This document shows positions 9,514 to 19,916 of a DNA stretch of 64,000 nt, piece by piece. The stretch is taken from NCBI RefSeq assembly GCF_000015445.1, contig NC_008783.1, forward strand, positions 379,001-443,000, given 5' to 3'. The notes below the pieces were generated by a model. It had not been told where the DNA came from and did no database searches. It saw nothing but the letters and a program-made list of their open reading frames with translations. Every line of letters begins with the position of its first letter. Within the stretch, counting starts at the first letter, position 1. The stretch is from Bartonella bacilliformis KC583 (GTDB lineage: Bacteria > Pseudomonadota > Alphaproteobacteria > Rhizobiales > Rhizobiaceae). Position numbers and translations under genes: made by a program.

Positions 9514-10923
9514 ATGGAGCAGAATTTGATTGAGCGTTTTAGAAACATTGTCGGTCCTATGCACGCTATCACAGATCAAGCATTGATTGCACCGCATTTG
9601 AGAGAATATCGTGGTCTTTTTCATGGAAAAACACCATTGCTTTTACGGCCATCTTCTACAAAAGAGGTTTCATCTATTATGCATTTGGCCAGTCAAACAC
9701 GCACACCAATCGTACCTCAGGGAGGGAATACAGGTCTTGTAGGTGCTCAACAGCCAGATGATAGTGGATGCAGCGTTATTTTGTCTATGGAGCGTTTGAA
9801 TAAGATTCGCTCTCTTAATCTTGAAGGAAATTACGCTGTAGTGGAGGCTGGTGTTATTTTACAGACTTTACAAAGAAAAGCGAATGAAGTGGAGCGTTTA
9901 TTTCCCCTTTCTTTGGGTTCGGAAGGATCGTGTCAAATAGGAGGAAATCTTTCGTCTAATGCCGGAGGAACAGCTGTTTTAGCTTATGGTAGTATGCGAG
10001 ATCTTTGTCTTGGTTTAGAAGTTGTTTTGCCTGATGGACGTATTTTGGATGATTTGCGCTTTGTTAAGAAAGACAATAGCGGTTATGATTTGAAAGATCT
10101 TTTTATCGGTGCAGAAGGGACTTTGGGGGTTATCACTGCAGCAGTTTTAAAGATGTTTCCAAAGCCGAAAGGAAAAGCAGTTGCTTTTGTAGGGTTACAC
10201 AGTCCGGCTAAGGCTTTGGAGTTTTTATCTCTTGCTCAAAGCTATGGAGGATCATCATTAACTGGTTTTGAGCTTATGAACAAACTCAGTTTGCAAATGG
10301 CTTTAAATTATAAAATGTGTACTCGCTCTCCTCTTGATCGTGAGTATGAATGGTATGTATTAATTGATATTTCATCAGCCCGTAGCGATAACGATGCCTT
10401 ATCAGTATTGAGTGATTTTTTAGAGGTCGCTTTAAAAGATTCTATTATACAAGATGCAGTGATTACACGATCGTTAAAACAACAGGATTTTTTTTGGCAA
10501 TTGCGTGAAAATATGTCACCTGCACAAAAGTTAGCAGGAGGATCTATTAAACATGACATTGCGGTGCCCATTTCTTCCATTCCTGATTTTATTGCTGAAG
10601 CTGCACTGATTGTTGAGAATGTTGCTCCGGGTGCACAAGTAGTTTGTTTTGGCCATATGGGCGATGGTAATCTTCATTATAATGTTACGCAGCCTATAGG
10701 AGCTGAACCTAAAGATTTTTTACAATTATGGTCACAAATGAATGATCATATTCATTGTTTGGTTATGCGCTATCAGGGTACATTTTCTGCTGAGCATGGA
10801 GTTGGTCAGCTTAAGCGAAAAGAATTGCGTACTTTTAAATCACCTGTTTCTCTAGAGATTATGCAGGAGATTAAGAAAATATTTGATCCTTTAGGGATTA
10901 TGAATCCTGGAAAAATATTATAA
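9514..10923 (+). CDS. FAD-linked oxidase (GlcD/D-2-hydroxyacid dehydrogenase-like)
   Basis: Flavoprotein of the VAO/PCMH family, 469 residues. The FAD pyrophosphate loop PQGGNTGLVGAQQP lies at 68-81, SNAGGTAVLAYGSMRD at about 147-162, and the C-terminal SAEHGVGQLKRKE motif near 427. The layout matches D-2-hydroxyglutarate or D-lactate dehydrogenases and glycolate oxidase GlcD. The exact substrate cannot be assigned from sequence. It starts 2 bases after the Sua5-type gene, so it is almost certainly co-transcribed. No glcE or glcF partner is adjacent, which favours a stand-alone D-2-hydroxyacid dehydrogenase. Confidence 0.85.
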   Translation: MEQNLIERFRNIVGPMHAITDQALIAPHLREYRGLFHGKTPLLLRPSSTKEVSSIMHLASQTRTPIVPQGGNTGLVGAQQPDDSGCSVILSMERLNKIRSLNLEGNYAVVEAGVILQTLQRKANEVERLFPLSLGSEGSCQIGGNLSSNAGGTAVLAYGSMRDLCLGLEVVLPDGRILDDLRFVKKDNSGYDLKDLFIGAEGTLGVITAAVLKMFPKPKGKAVAFVGLHSPAKALEFLSLAQSYGGSSLTGFELMNKLSLQMALNYKMCTRSPLDREYEWYVLIDISSARSDNDALSVLSDFLEVALKDSIIQDAVITRSLKQQDFFWQLRENMSPAQKLAGGSIKHDIAVPISSIPDFIAEAALIVENVAPGAQVVCFGHMGDGNLHYNVTQPIGAEPKDFLQLWSQMNDHIHCLVMRYQGTFSAEHGVGQLKRKELRTFKSPVSLEIMQEIKKIFDPLGIMNPGKIL

Positions 10924-11074
10924 TTCAACAATGAAAATATTTTTCATGTGTTCTTGATTTAGGTTTTCGTAACCAAATAAGAAGCTAAGTTTTTTATCTA
11001 ACCTTTTAATAATCTGATCAGGAAAGGCTGTTATAAAGTGTGTGCATTATTGAAATAAATGGGGATAGATTCAT

Positions 11075-11593
11075 ATGGCTAATCAATGTTTTGATCAGAA
11101 AAAAAAGGGGCTTGAATTTCGTTTAAATCCTTGTCATTTGCCACAAACGATAACATATCTTTCACCTAAAAATGGCAATCAAATAATTTGTTCACTAAAT
11201 GAGAAAAGTGTTTTTATGAAAATTGATGCGACTTCAAGCTTATCACGTTTTATGCCGGCTACTTATTTTAAGGGAATTGCAGCGCGCATAATAGAAACGC
11301 TTTCAGGAAAGAGAGCCGTTACATTAGAGTTATTTCACTCAGATGAAGAAGTTTGTATTCCACTTTTAATATCAAGAGATTTGAACCATGTTCTTCTACA
11401 TTGGCGATTATGGGCAGATCTTTACGGTCTCCCTATGCTTATGATTAATGAAGATGATGGCATTGTTTTTGTTAAAGATTATTCTTCTTTTCGTGTAACA
11501 TCACCTCATTATAGCCGAAAAGGTTTTTTACTCAATAGTCATGGTTTGTTAGGTTTACGTTTGATCATTGCTAATCGAAGTGTGCTGCAGTAA
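11075..11593 (+). CDS. Hypothetical protein, DUF6101-like
   Basis: 172-residue cytoplasmic-looking protein without signal peptide or membrane segment. The pattern RLNPCHLPQTITY near the N-terminus and WRLWADLYGLPMLMI near residue 116 resembles proteins annotated as DUF6101 in Hyphomicrobiales. This is a match from memory and has not been tested. No catalytic motif is seen. The start ATG has GGGGAT upstream. It lies 151 bases after the FAD oxidase on the same strand and is convergent with purD. Confidence 0.65.
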   Translation: MANQCFDQKKKGLEFRLNPCHLPQTITYLSPKNGNQIICSLNEKSVFMKIDATSSLSRFMPATYFKGIAARIIETLSGKRAVTLELFHSDEEVCIPLLISRDLNHVLLHWRLWADLYGLPMLMINEDDGIVFVKDYSSFRVTSPHYSRKGFLLNSHGLLGLRLIIANRSVLQ

Positions 11594-11862
11594 GCTGTTA
11601 TGGGCATGAAATTTTTCATAATTCATAATATGTAGGAAGATATATTTGCTCTCAAGGTGTTGAGCATTTTTAGGTGTGGAGATACTGTGTTTGTTCGGGT
11701 AGCACTCGTCTGTGTTCTTCGTATGCTGCAATTGTTTGTGTCGTTTGAACGCTTATTATTTTGGTCATAAATTGCTTTTAGAGCAATCGTGAATAGAAGA
11801 CAGCCCTAAAAGATTGAGTATATCGTTATCATGGAAAACGACTAGCTTTGAAAATAGAAAGT

Positions 11863-13137
11863 TCAGCTTTCTCGTGCAATGGCACGCCATCCAATATCAC
11901 GACGGACAAAACCTTGTGGCCAATCAATACAGTCGACAGCTTCATAAGCGCGTTTTTGCGCTTTTGAAACCGTTTTTCCTACTGCAGTTATATTTAAAAC
12001 GCGTCCACCGTTGGCAATTAACTCTCCATTATGTAAAGCTGTACCAGAGTGAAAAACTTGCACATCAGAGAGAGTATTGACTTTGTCAACATTGCGGATG
12101 ACACTTCCTTTTTGGGGAGCATTTGGGTAACCATTCGCAGCCATAACAACGGTTAAAGCAGTTTTTTCAGACCACAGAATAGGCCTGTTTTCAAGATTTC
12201 CTTGAGCAGCTGCAAGAAGCAGTGGCAGAATGTCCTCTTCAAGACGCATCATTAAAACTTGGCATTCAGGGTCACCGAATCGTACATTAAACTCAATCAA
12301 TTTAGGACCTTCTGAGGTTATCATCAGCCCCGCAAAGAGAATGCCTTTGAAAAGAGCTTCCATTTCAGCCATACCGCGTAGAGCTGGTTCAATAATTTCC
12401 TTAAGGGTACGGTTAACCATTTCCTCGGTCATGACGGGAGCTGGTGAATAGGCCCCCATGCCACCGGTATTTTCTCCTATATCGCCATCGCCAACACGTT
12501 TATGATCTTGTGCTGATCCAAAGGGAATGGCGGTTTTTCCATCACAAAGACAGAAAAAGCTGGCTTCTTCACCTTCAAGAAAGGCTTCGATAACAATTTT
12601 TTTCCCTGCATCACCGAATGCACCTTCAAAGCAAGAATCAACAGCATTGAAAGCTTCTTCAATTGTCGTAGCGATAACAACACCTTTTCCAGCAGCTAAG
12701 CCATCAACTTTAATAACAATAGGAACACCTTGTTGACGAATGTAGGATTTAGCTTTTGAAGCATCATCAAAGCATTGATAGATACTTGTCGGGATGTTAT
12801 TTCTTTGGCATAGATCTTTTGTGAAACTTTTTGATCCTTCCAATTGAGCAGCTTTTTGATTGGGTCCAAATACATAGATATCAGCTGCATTAAGAGCATC
12901 GGTTATGCCAGAAATTAATGGTGCTTCAGGTCCAATAATGACAAGATCAATAGAATGTGTTTTACAGAAATCAATAACAAGGAGGTGATCATCAATGTCT
13001 AATACAATATTTTCACCAAATTCTATTGTTGCAGGATTTCCAGGAGCGCAATATAACTTTGTAAGCAGAGGTGATGCTGCTATTTTCCATGCTAAAGCAT
13101 GTTCTCGTCCGCCTGATCCAATAAGAAGAACGTTCAT
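11863..13137 (-). CDS. purD: Phosphoribosylamine--glycine ligase (GARS)
   Basis: Second step of purine synthesis: ATP-dependent joining of glycine to phosphoribosylamine. ATP-grasp enzyme of 424 residues, the usual size. The N-terminal [11 protein letters not shown] is at 7-17, the ATP-grasp [11 protein letters not shown] at 143-153, and the conserved [10 protein letters not shown] block near 290. It stands alone, divergent from ubiA with only 56 bases between starts, so promoters for both genes must overlap there. Confidence 0.97.
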   Translation of the reverse strand: MNVLLIGSGGREHALAWKIAASPLLTKLYCAPGNPATIEFGENIVLDIDDHLLVIDFCKTHSIDLVIIGPEAPLISGITDALNAADIYVFGPNQKAAQLEGSKSFTKDLCQRNNIPTSIYQCFDDASKAKSYIRQQGVPIVIKVDGLAAGKGVVIATTIEEAFNAVDSCFEGAFGDAGKKIVIEAFLEGEEASFFCLCDGKTAIPFGSAQDHKRVGDGDIGENTGGMGAYSPAPVMTEEMVNRTLKEIIEPALRGMAEMEALFKGILFAGLMITSEGPKLIEFNVRFGDPECQVLMMRLEEDILPLLLAAAQGNLENRPILWSEKTALTVVMAANGYPNAPQKGSVIRNVDKVNTLSDVQVFHSGTALHNGELIANGGRVLNITAVGKTVSKAQKRAYEAVDCIDWPQGFVRRDIGWRAIARES

Positions 13138-13193
13138 TGTGTGCTCCTATCATAGAAGGTAATTAAATTGAGTTTTCTTGTCATAAGAATAAA

Positions 13194-14234
13194 ATGCTTT
13201 TATCACAAGATCAAAGGTACGACCATTTGATGAAAAAAAATAAAAATATTACACAAATTCAATCTTGTGAAAATCAGGGAAGAGTTATGGATGCATCCTC
13301 TAAACAATGGGTCTACTCTTTCCTTCCTTCTTCTCTGTGGCTTTATGCCCAATTAGCTCGTTGGGATAGGCCTATTGGATGGAAATTGTTAATGTGGCCT
13401 TGTTTTTGGTCAACAACTATGGCTCTTCTTTCCTATGAAATATCTCAACAGCCTCTTTTATCGGTAATGATTCATTGGATTTGGTACCTTTTTCTTTTCT
13501 TTTTAGGTTCCATAGCTATGAGAGGAGCAGGCTGTACTTGGAATGATCTTGTCGACCATGAAATTGATTCTCAGATAGAACGAACGCGCTCTCGGCCTCT
13601 GCCAGCTGGTCAAATAAGTCGGTTTCAGGCAAAAGTTTTTATATTGGTGCAGTGTTTCGTGGGTTTAGGCGTTTTATTGCAGTTTAATATGTTTAGTTTT
13701 TATTTAGGGATTTCATCATTAGTAGCGGTTGCATTTTATCCTTTTATGAAACGTATAACAGATTGGCCACAATTTTTTTTAGGTATTGCATTTAATTGGG
13801 GTGCATTAATGGGATGGGCTGTTGTTTACGGGCGGTTGAGTTGGGCACCAATCGCACTTTACGCAGGATCCATCTTATGGACGATTGGATATGATACAAT
13901 TTATGCTCATCAAGATAGAAAAGATGATGCGATTGTTGGTGTACGTTCTACAGCGCGCCTCTTTGAAAAAAGCACTAAACGTGCGCTGATACTTTTGTAT
14001 AGTGGTTTTTTAATACTGGTTAGCTTGGCATTTTATTTAGCAAAGGTCCCCATTATAAGCTTTTTGGGGTTATTTTGCGCGGGTGTCCATATGTTTATTC
14101 AAATTAAAGCCATTGATATAGATAATAGTGAGCAATGCTTAAAGCTTTTTAAATCTAATTCGTTTGTTGGCTTTTTCATCTTTGCTGGTTTGATATGCGG
14201 CGGTGCTTGGATGATACTTTACCCCGCTATTTAG
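13194..14234 (+). CDS. ubiA: 4-hydroxybenzoate polyprenyltransferase
   Basis: Integral membrane enzyme that attaches the polyprenyl tail to 4-hydroxybenzoate in ubiquinone synthesis. The first Mg-binding motif NDLVDHEID is at residues 117-125 and the second (DRKDD) is in the YAHQDRKDDAIVG segment. Multiple hydrophobic helices follow. The conserved QLARWDRPIGW stretch begins near residue 53. At 346 residues it is longer than most. A start at 13288 (MDASSKQW), preceded by GGGAAGAG, would give about 315 residues and is a real alternative. It uses the product of ispB. Confidence 0.92.
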   Translation: MLLSQDQRYDHLMKKNKNITQIQSCENQGRVMDASSKQWVYSFLPSSLWLYAQLARWDRPIGWKLLMWPCFWSTTMALLSYEISQQPLLSVMIHWIWYLFLFFLGSIAMRGAGCTWNDLVDHEIDSQIERTRSRPLPAGQISRFQAKVFILVQCFVGLGVLLQFNMFSFYLGISSLVAVAFYPFMKRITDWPQFFLGIAFNWGALMGWAVVYGRLSWAPIALYAGSILWTIGYDTIYAHQDRKDDAIVGVRSTARLFEKSTKRALILLYSGFLILVSLAFYLAKVPIISFLGLFCAGVHMFIQIKAIDIDNSEQCLKLFKSNSFVGFFIFAGLICGGAWMILYPAI

Positions 14235-14314
14235 AAAAATTACAGAAAGAAATAAGGTGTTATATTGCTCAGTACTAGAGCAGATAAAGGTAAAGATTGA
14301 AAAGAATTACAAGA

Positions 14315-14962
14315 TTATGGATAGAGTCTTTGCTTTTTCCAATTATTTTGTTCAAGAAAATCCCGTGTGAAGAGCAAGCGATCATGCAAGCGAGATGGGC
14401 GATCGCGCCAAAATTCGATGAAAAGAGGTTTAATACGGAAGCCAGACCAATAGGGTGGGCGTGGGACATTACCTATTGCATAGTCTGCAGTATATCGAGA
14501 AACTTCTTTTTCGAGAACAAAACGGTCTTCCAATAGCTGAGATTGTTTAGATGCCCACGCTCCGATTTGGCTGCCATATGGTCGCGATTGGAAGTATGCG
14601 TCAGCTTCTTCAGGGCTGACTTGTTCAACAAGGCCTCTAATTCTGATTTGACGACGCAGTGATTTCCAATGAAAAACTAAAGATGCTTTCATTGATTTCA
14701 AAATTTCTTGTCCTTTACAACTTTCATAATTGGTATAGAAGACAAAGCCTGTAGAATTAAAATTTTTAAGGAGCACTATACGCACATTAGGTAAGCCTGT
14801 TTCGTCGACTGTTGCAAGTGCCATAGCATTGGGATCATTAATTTCACTTATTGTTGCTTCTTCAAGCCAACTTGCAAAAAGTGTAAAAGGATTCTGCGTT
14901 TGCGTAAAATCATCGTCTGTTTGTACTTTATTGCTCATCATAGATTCAAATTTAGCTAACAT
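14315..14962 (-). CDS. pdxH: Pyridoxamine 5'-phosphate oxidase
   Basis: FMN enzyme that oxidises pyridoxine or pyridoxamine 5'-phosphate to pyridoxal 5'-phosphate. The [22 protein letters not shown] core near residues 43-64 and the C-terminal dimerisation tail ([23 protein letters not shown]) are intact. Length 215 residues. Starts at codon 1 or at the MM pair at codons 8-9 are both possible. Minus strand gene, convergent with ubiA. Confidence 0.95.
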
Positions 14963-15255
14963 GAGTGAAGAAGATTTTAATTTTTCTGTAAAATAAGATT
15001 ATTATTTTTTATTTCAAAAAATCAAAGACGTCATGCTCTTTTATAAGATTTTTTTAGTCATGTTTATCTTTAATATAGGATACAATAACTGTTACTGAGT
15101 ATAAAATATCTATTTCATCTGGTATTTTTGCTTTTTTATAGACATATATTAGACATATATAAAGAGAAAATTATTCTATTGAATAGTTTGATGAAGTTAT
15201 GGAAGCTGTTTAGTAAATTATTGAGCTGATATTTTAAAAGTGAAAAGAGGGCAAT

Positions 15256-16155
15256 ATGCGTAATCCCTATACGGTTTTGGGTGTAGAGCGTACTGCAAAG
15301 CCGCAAGAGATTAAATCTGCATTTAGAAAATTAGCAAAAAGGTATCATCCAGATCATAATATGGATGATGTAAAAGCTAAAGAAAAATTTTCTGAAATTA
15401 ATCAAGCTTATGAAATTATAGGTGATACAGTTAAAAAAGCACAATTTGATCGTGGTGAAATTGATGCAGAAGGCAAACCGCTTCATCAAGCTTATAGTGC
15501 TGGAGGAAATTTTAGAAATAAGCAAAATCCTTTTGCAGGAGGAGCGAGGGGGTTTGATTTTAGCTTTTCAGGAAATGCAGGTTTTGATGCAAGCGATGTT
15601 TTTCGCGATTTATTTGGAAAAGCAACAAGCTTTTCAGATTCTGCATATAGTCAGCCTCAACAAGGAGCCCACGTTCGTACCAGTCTTTCAATAACATTGG
15701 AACAGATGGTTAGTTCAGATAAAGTAGAAGCGGTTTTTCCTAATGGGAAAAAGTTGAAAATTAAATTACCAGCCTATGTTGAAGATGGACAAACTATTCG
15801 TTTAAAAGGTCAAGGAGAAGAGGTTGCGTATGGGCAAGCGGGAGATGCTTTGGTGAGCATTCGTGTTCAGAAACATCCTCGTTTACGGGTTGAAGGACGG
15901 GCACTGCATCTAGATTTACCGATTCCTCTTAAGCATGCTGTTTTAGGGGCAAAAGAAGAAGTTGAGACTTTGGAAGGGCGCGTTGTTTTGACAATTCCTC
16001 CATGGTCAAGTTCTGATCGTGTTTTACGGCTTAAGGGCAGGGGGCTTCGTTTAAAAAATGGGGAAAGAGATGATCTTTATGTGCATGTTCGTATAATGTT
16101 ACCAGAAGGTGGAGATGCTGCATTGGAACAGTTTTTTCAAATGCAGAAAGATTAA
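15256..16155 (+). CDS. DnaJ/CbpA-like co-chaperone without zinc finger
   Basis: J-domain protein of 299 residues. The J domain covers about residues 3-70 with the HPD motif at 31-33 that stimulates DnaK ATPase. A Gly/Phe-rich linker (about 85-130) follows, then the DnaJ C-terminal substrate-binding domain. The four CxxCxGxG repeats of type I DnaJ are absent, so this is a CbpA-type (class II) protein and not the main DnaJ. RBS AGAGGGC lies 6-12 bases upstream of the ATG. It opens the plus-strand block leading to fabI. Confidence 0.88.
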   Translation: MRNPYTVLGVERTAKPQEIKSAFRKLAKRYHPDHNMDDVKAKEKFSEINQAYEIIGDTVKKAQFDRGEIDAEGKPLHQAYSAGGNFRNKQNPFAGGARGFDFSFSGNAGFDASDVFRDLFGKATSFSDSAYSQPQQGAHVRTSLSITLEQMVSSDKVEAVFPNGKKLKIKLPAYVEDGQTIRLKGQGEEVAYGQAGDALVSIRVQKHPRLRVEGRALHLDLPIPLKHAVLGAKEEVETLEGRVVLTIPPWSSSDRVLRLKGRGLRLKNGERDDLYVHVRIMLPEGGDAALEQFFQMQKD

Positions 16156-16292
16156 TTTTTTTGGAGTCATTATTTTGATTTTGTAAAGGTACAGTTTCAA
16201 TCTGATTTTGAAGCAATTGCTTGAAGAAAAAGTGAACCTGTGCCATAGGCAGATAAATGATATTGATTTCAAGTAGCAATGAGGCAGTGCTA

Positions 16293-17111
16293 ATGGTGAA
16301 TAGTAATGGTTTATTGTGTGGAAAGCGTGGCTTAATTCTGGGGCTAGCCAATAATCGCTCTATCGCTTGGGGGATAGCTAGGGCAGCGAGTGCAGCAGGA
16401 GCAGAGCTTGCTTTTACCTATCAGGGGGAGGCAATGAAAAGGCGTGTTGAGCCTTTGGCTGCAGAACTGGGGGGCTTTGTTTGCGGTCATTGCGATGTTT
16501 CCGACAGCGCATCGATTGATGCAGTTTTTAGTGAAATAGAGAAAAAATGGGGTAAGCTTGACTTTTTAGTTCATGCTATCGGTTTTTCTGACAAAGATGA
16601 GCTAAACGGCCGTTACGTTGATATTAGTGAATCTAATTTTATGATGACGATGAATATTTCCGTTTATTCGTTGACGGCTCTTACGCAGCGCGCAGAGAAA
16701 CTGATGTTTGATGGTGGTTCCATTTTAACGCTAACCTATTACGGTGCAGAAAAGGTTGTTCCTCATTATAATGTCATGGGTATTGCGAAAGCTGCTCTTG
16801 AAGCGAGCGTAAAATATTTAGCTGTTGACTTAGGTCCGAAAAATATTCGTGTTAACGCTGTATCTGCGGGGCCCATAAAAACATTAGCGGCTTCAGGTAT
16901 TGGTGATTTCCGTTATATTCTAAAATGGAATGAATATAATGCTCCTTTACGCCGTACTGTAACAATCGAAGAGGTAGGTGATTCTGCTCTTTACTTTCTT
17001 TCAGATTTATCTCGTTCTGTTACAGGTGAGATTCATCATGTCGATTCGGGGTATAATGTCATCGGTATGAAGGCTGTTGATGCACCAGATATTTCTGTTA
17101 TCAAAGAATAG
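16293..17111 (+). CDS. fabI: Enoyl-[acyl-carrier-protein] reductase (NADH)
   Basis: Last reductive step of fatty-acid elongation. SDR-superfamily enzyme with the FabI-specific YNVMGIAK (Tyr159 and Lys166 from this start) and the glycine-rich GLANNRSIAWGIA nucleotide-binding segment. The ATG at 16293 (MVNSNGLLCGK) is chosen over an upstream in-frame ATG because GAGG lies 10 bases before it and the resulting 272 residues equals the usual family length. It follows the DnaJ-like gene by 137 bases. FabI is the target of triclosan-type inhibitors in other bacteria. Confidence 0.94.
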   Translation: MVNSNGLLCGKRGLILGLANNRSIAWGIARAASAAGAELAFTYQGEAMKRRVEPLAAELGGFVCGHCDVSDSASIDAVFSEIEKKWGKLDFLVHAIGFSDKDELNGRYVDISESNFMMTMNISVYSLTALTQRAEKLMFDGGSILTLTYYGAEKVVPHYNVMGIAKAALEASVKYLAVDLGPKNIRVNAVSAGPIKTLAASGIGDFRYILKWNEYNAPLRRTVTIEEVGDSALYFLSDLSRSVTGEIHHVDSGYNVIGMKAVDAPDISVIKE

Positions 17112-17239
17112 GGCCTTGGTTCATAAGATTTTATCTGTTAACGCCAATTTGATTAAAGTTGAAACAATTAGGCACTTTGCGATGAGAGTGTATTGCGCGC
17201 AACTTACCGTGCATTTGAAGAAGAAACGGATCTTTTTCC

Positions 17240-18334
17240 ATGTCGCATAATACATTTGGTCATTTGTTTCGTGTTACAACATGGGGAGAAAGTCATGGGG
17301 CTGCTCTTGGTTGTGTCATTGATGGCTGTCCTCCAGGTATTGCTTTTACTCTTACAGAAATTCAAGCATATCTTAATAAACGTAGGCCAGGGCATTCAGA
17401 GTATACAACACAGCGACGAGAATTAGATCAAGTAGAAATTCTCTCAGGAGTTGTTTCTCAGAATGATGGAAAAGCATTAGTAACAACGGGTACGCCGATT
17501 TCGATGTTCATTAGAAATGTGGATCATCACTCTGAAGATTATAACGCAATCATGCATAAGTATCGTCCAGGGCATGCAGATTATACTTATGATGTTAAGT
17601 ATGGTATTCGTGATCATCGTGGTGGGGGACGTGCTTCGGCACGTGAGACAGTGGTACGTGTTGCAGCAGGTGCTCTTGCGCGCAAAATTGTTCCTGGTTT
17701 AATTGTACGGGGAGCTGTGACGGCGATTGGTCCTCATAATATTGATCGTGACCGATGGGATTGGTCAGAAGTCGATAAGAATCCTTTTTTTTCACCTGAT
17801 GCACAAGCAGCGTGCGTTTTTGCTAATTATATAAGTCAGTTATGTAAAACCGGTTCATCAGTGGGGGCTATTGTTGAAATTGTTGCGGAAAATGTTCCAG
17901 CTGGTTTGGGTGCACCAGTTTATGCAAAACTTGATCAAGATATTGCATCATTCTTAATGTCCATTAATGCTGTTAAGGGTATTGAAATTGGTGATGGTTT
18001 TGCTGCAGCTCACCTAACAGGCGAAGAAAATGCTGATGAAATGCGGATGGGAAGTGATGGAAAACCAGTTTTTTTGTCCAATCATGCTGGAGGAATTTTA
18101 GGTGGGATATCAAATGGACAGCCGATTGTTGCACGTTTTGCTGTTAAACCTACTTCGTCAATTTTAACTCCTAGTCGTTCCATTGATATTGAGGGTAATG
18201 ATGTGAATGTTATGACAAAGGGGCGCCATGATCCATGTGTTGGGATTCGTGCTGTCCCTGTTGGTGAAGCGATGGTTGCTTGTGCTATTGCTGATCATTA
18301 TTTGAGGCATCGCGGTCAAGTTGGTTGTATTTAA
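17240..18334 (+). CDS. aroC: Chorismate synthase
   Basis: Seventh shikimate-pathway enzyme; uses reduced FMN to convert EPSP to chorismate. Starts [20 protein letters not shown], the standard signature. The [12 protein letters not shown] active-site block is near residues 130-141, and the C-terminal [14 protein letters not shown] segment is intact. Length 364 residues. It is followed by ribB after only 7 bases, implying co-transcription. In several rhizobia a phosphoglycerate-mutase-like gene lies between fabI and aroC. Here only 128 bases separate them. Confidence 0.97.
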   Translation: MSHNTFGHLFRVTTWGESHGAALGCVIDGCPPGIAFTLTEIQAYLNKRRPGHSEYTTQRRELDQVEILSGVVSQNDGKALVTTGTPISMFIRNVDHHSEDYNAIMHKYRPGHADYTYDVKYGIRDHRGGGRASARETVVRVAAGALARKIVPGLIVRGAVTAIGPHNIDRDRWDWSEVDKNPFFSPDAQAACVFANYISQLCKTGSSVGAIVEIVAENVPAGLGAPVYAKLDQDIASFLMSINAVKGIEIGDGFAAAHLTGEENADEMRMGSDGKPVFLSNHAGGILGGISNGQPIVARFAVKPTSSILTPSRSIDIEGNDVNVMTKGRHDPCVGIRAVPVGEAMVACAIADHYLRHRGQVGCI

Positions 18335-18341
18335 GGGGTAA

Positions 18342-19457
18342 ATGATGACTTATAACCAGAAAAAAGTTGTTTCTGCTATTCAGGCTTTTGGACGTGGTGA
18401 AATTGTTGTCGTTACGGATGATGATGGCCGTGAAAATGAAGGTGATTTGATAGTTGCTGCTGTTCATTGTACAGAAGAAAAGATGGCATTTATCATTCGC
18501 CATACATCGGGTATTGTTTGTGCACCTATGCCGAAAGAGGAAGCACAAAGGTTTGATCTTGCTCCTATGGTGTTAGTGAATAATTCACCGCAGCATACAA
18601 AATTTACTGTTACTGTTGATTTTAAACATGGAATAACGACAGGTATTTCAGCGCACGACCGCACATTGGCTGTTCGTAATCTTGCTAATCCAAATGCTAA
18701 TGCCAATGATTTTGTACGTCCAGGGCATGTTTTCCCTTTAATCGCGCATGAAGGTGGGGTTCTTATGCGTTCAGGCCATACTGAAGCAGCTGTTGATTTA
18801 TGTAAAATAACCGGTTTGCCACCTGTTGGCGTTATAGGTGAGTTGGTTAATGATGATGGCAGCGTTAAACATGGAGATGAGATTACAAAATTTGCACAAG
18901 ATAATCGGTTGCATACCATAACGGTTGCTGATCTTATTGCTTATCGTCAGCGTGAAGAAATCCTTATTAAACATGTTGGGACTATGCAAATTGAAACGTC
19001 TGTAGGTTCTGCTGTCGTTCACAGTTATCAAGTTCCTTGGAAAATAATTCAACATATTGCGGTTGTTTTTGGTGATATTCGTGATGGTAAAGATATTCCT
19101 GTGCACCTTCATCACGAAAATATTTTGAATGATGTTTTTGGTTTATCGCCCGATATAAAGGTTATTATGCAGCACATGATGGAAAAAGAGAAACGTGGCG
19201 TTTTTGTTTATTTGCGTGAGGGATCTGTTGGTATTGGTTCTCAATCGGTTATTTTTGATCAAGACGTAGTAATGAAAAGTTTAGAAAATCACGATGAAGC
19301 CATTAAACGTGAAGAAGAATGGCACCAAATTGGTCTAGGAGCACAAATTTTAAAACATTTAAGAATCAGTTCTGTTATTGTTTATAAGTTTAAAGAGAGT
19401 TATTATGCTGATTTAGAAAGTTTTGGAATTCATATATCCAGAACAGATATCTTGTGA
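18342..19457 (+). CDS. ribB: 3,4-dihydroxy-2-butanone-4-phosphate synthase with degenerate GTP-cyclohydrolase-like domain
   Basis: The N-terminal domain (residues 1-205) is a complete RibB that converts ribulose 5-phosphate to the four-carbon riboflavin precursor; RENEGDL is at 30-36 and the RPGHVFPL and HTEAAVDL blocks are present. Residues about 206-371 have the outline of RibA (GTP cyclohydrolase II), but the zinc-binding cysteine cluster normally found after the RVHS-type motif is missing. This part reads [13 protein letters not shown]. It therefore resembles the RibBX arrangement known in Proteobacteria, with a non-catalytic C-terminal domain. A separate RibA is expected elsewhere. Confidence 0.9.
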   Translation: MMTYNQKKVVSAIQAFGRGEIVVVTDDDGRENEGDLIVAAVHCTEEKMAFIIRHTSGIVCAPMPKEEAQRFDLAPMVLVNNSPQHTKFTVTVDFKHGITTGISAHDRTLAVRNLANPNANANDFVRPGHVFPLIAHEGGVLMRSGHTEAAVDLCKITGLPPVGVIGELVNDDGSVKHGDEITKFAQDNRLHTITVADLIAYRQREEILIKHVGTMQIETSVGSAVVHSYQVPWKIIQHIAVVFGDIRDGKDIPVHLHHENILNDVFGLSPDIKVIMQHMMEKEKRGVFVYLREGSVGIGSQSVIFDQDVVMKSLENHDEAIKREEEWHQIGLGAQILKHLRISSVIVYKFKESYYADLESFGIHISRTDIL

Positions 19458-19464
19458 GGGTTAT

Positions 19465-19719
19465 ATGAAACAAGAGATAAAAAAGGATGATATTTCTGGG
19501 TTGAGTTTTGAGGAAGCGCTTAAGCAGCTTGAAGTGATTGTCGAAAATTTAGAACGTGGGGATGTTCCTTTAGAACAATCAATTGATATTTATGAGCGTG
19601 GTGAAGCTCTTAAAAATCATTGTGATAAATTATTAAAAGTAGCTGAAGCTAAAATTGAAAAAATTCAATTGTCAAATAATGGAACTCCGGAAGGTGTAAA
19701 ACCGCTCGATCCTGAGTGA
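19465..19719 (+). CDS. xseB: Exodeoxyribonuclease VII small subunit
   Basis: 84-residue acidic helical protein that assembles with XseA to degrade single-stranded DNA. The [19 protein letters not shown] segment and [12 protein letters not shown] are diagnostic. The ATG at 19465, with GAGGG 5-9 bases upstream, was chosen over an upstream in-frame TTG that would overlap ribB. It begins 7 bases after the ribB stop. The xseB-dxs neighbourhood is common in alphaproteobacteria. Confidence 0.92.
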   Translation: MKQEIKKDDISGLSFEEALKQLEVIVENLERGDVPLEQSIDIYERGEALKNHCDKLLKVAEAKIEKIQLSNNGTPEGVKPLDPE

Positions 19720-19916
19720 TATGAAGGAATTTGGTGCTCTTATTGAAAAATAAAAGATACTACAATTTTATTTATTTTGAACAAGAGAAGTAGGAAAATT
19801 TGTAGATAATTTCAAATAGATAAAGTATTTTAGTAGAGAATACGTTACATTTCTATGAAACACATGAAAGATGTGTGTTTATCATCTAAACTATAGTGAT
19901 AATAGAAGGTTTTTTT

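Noticed and set aside
10926..10960. AT-rich palindrome after the FAD oxidase as a terminator
   Set aside because: The stem ATGAAAA/TTTTCAT has almost no GC pairs and no distinct T tract; unlikely to stop transcription.
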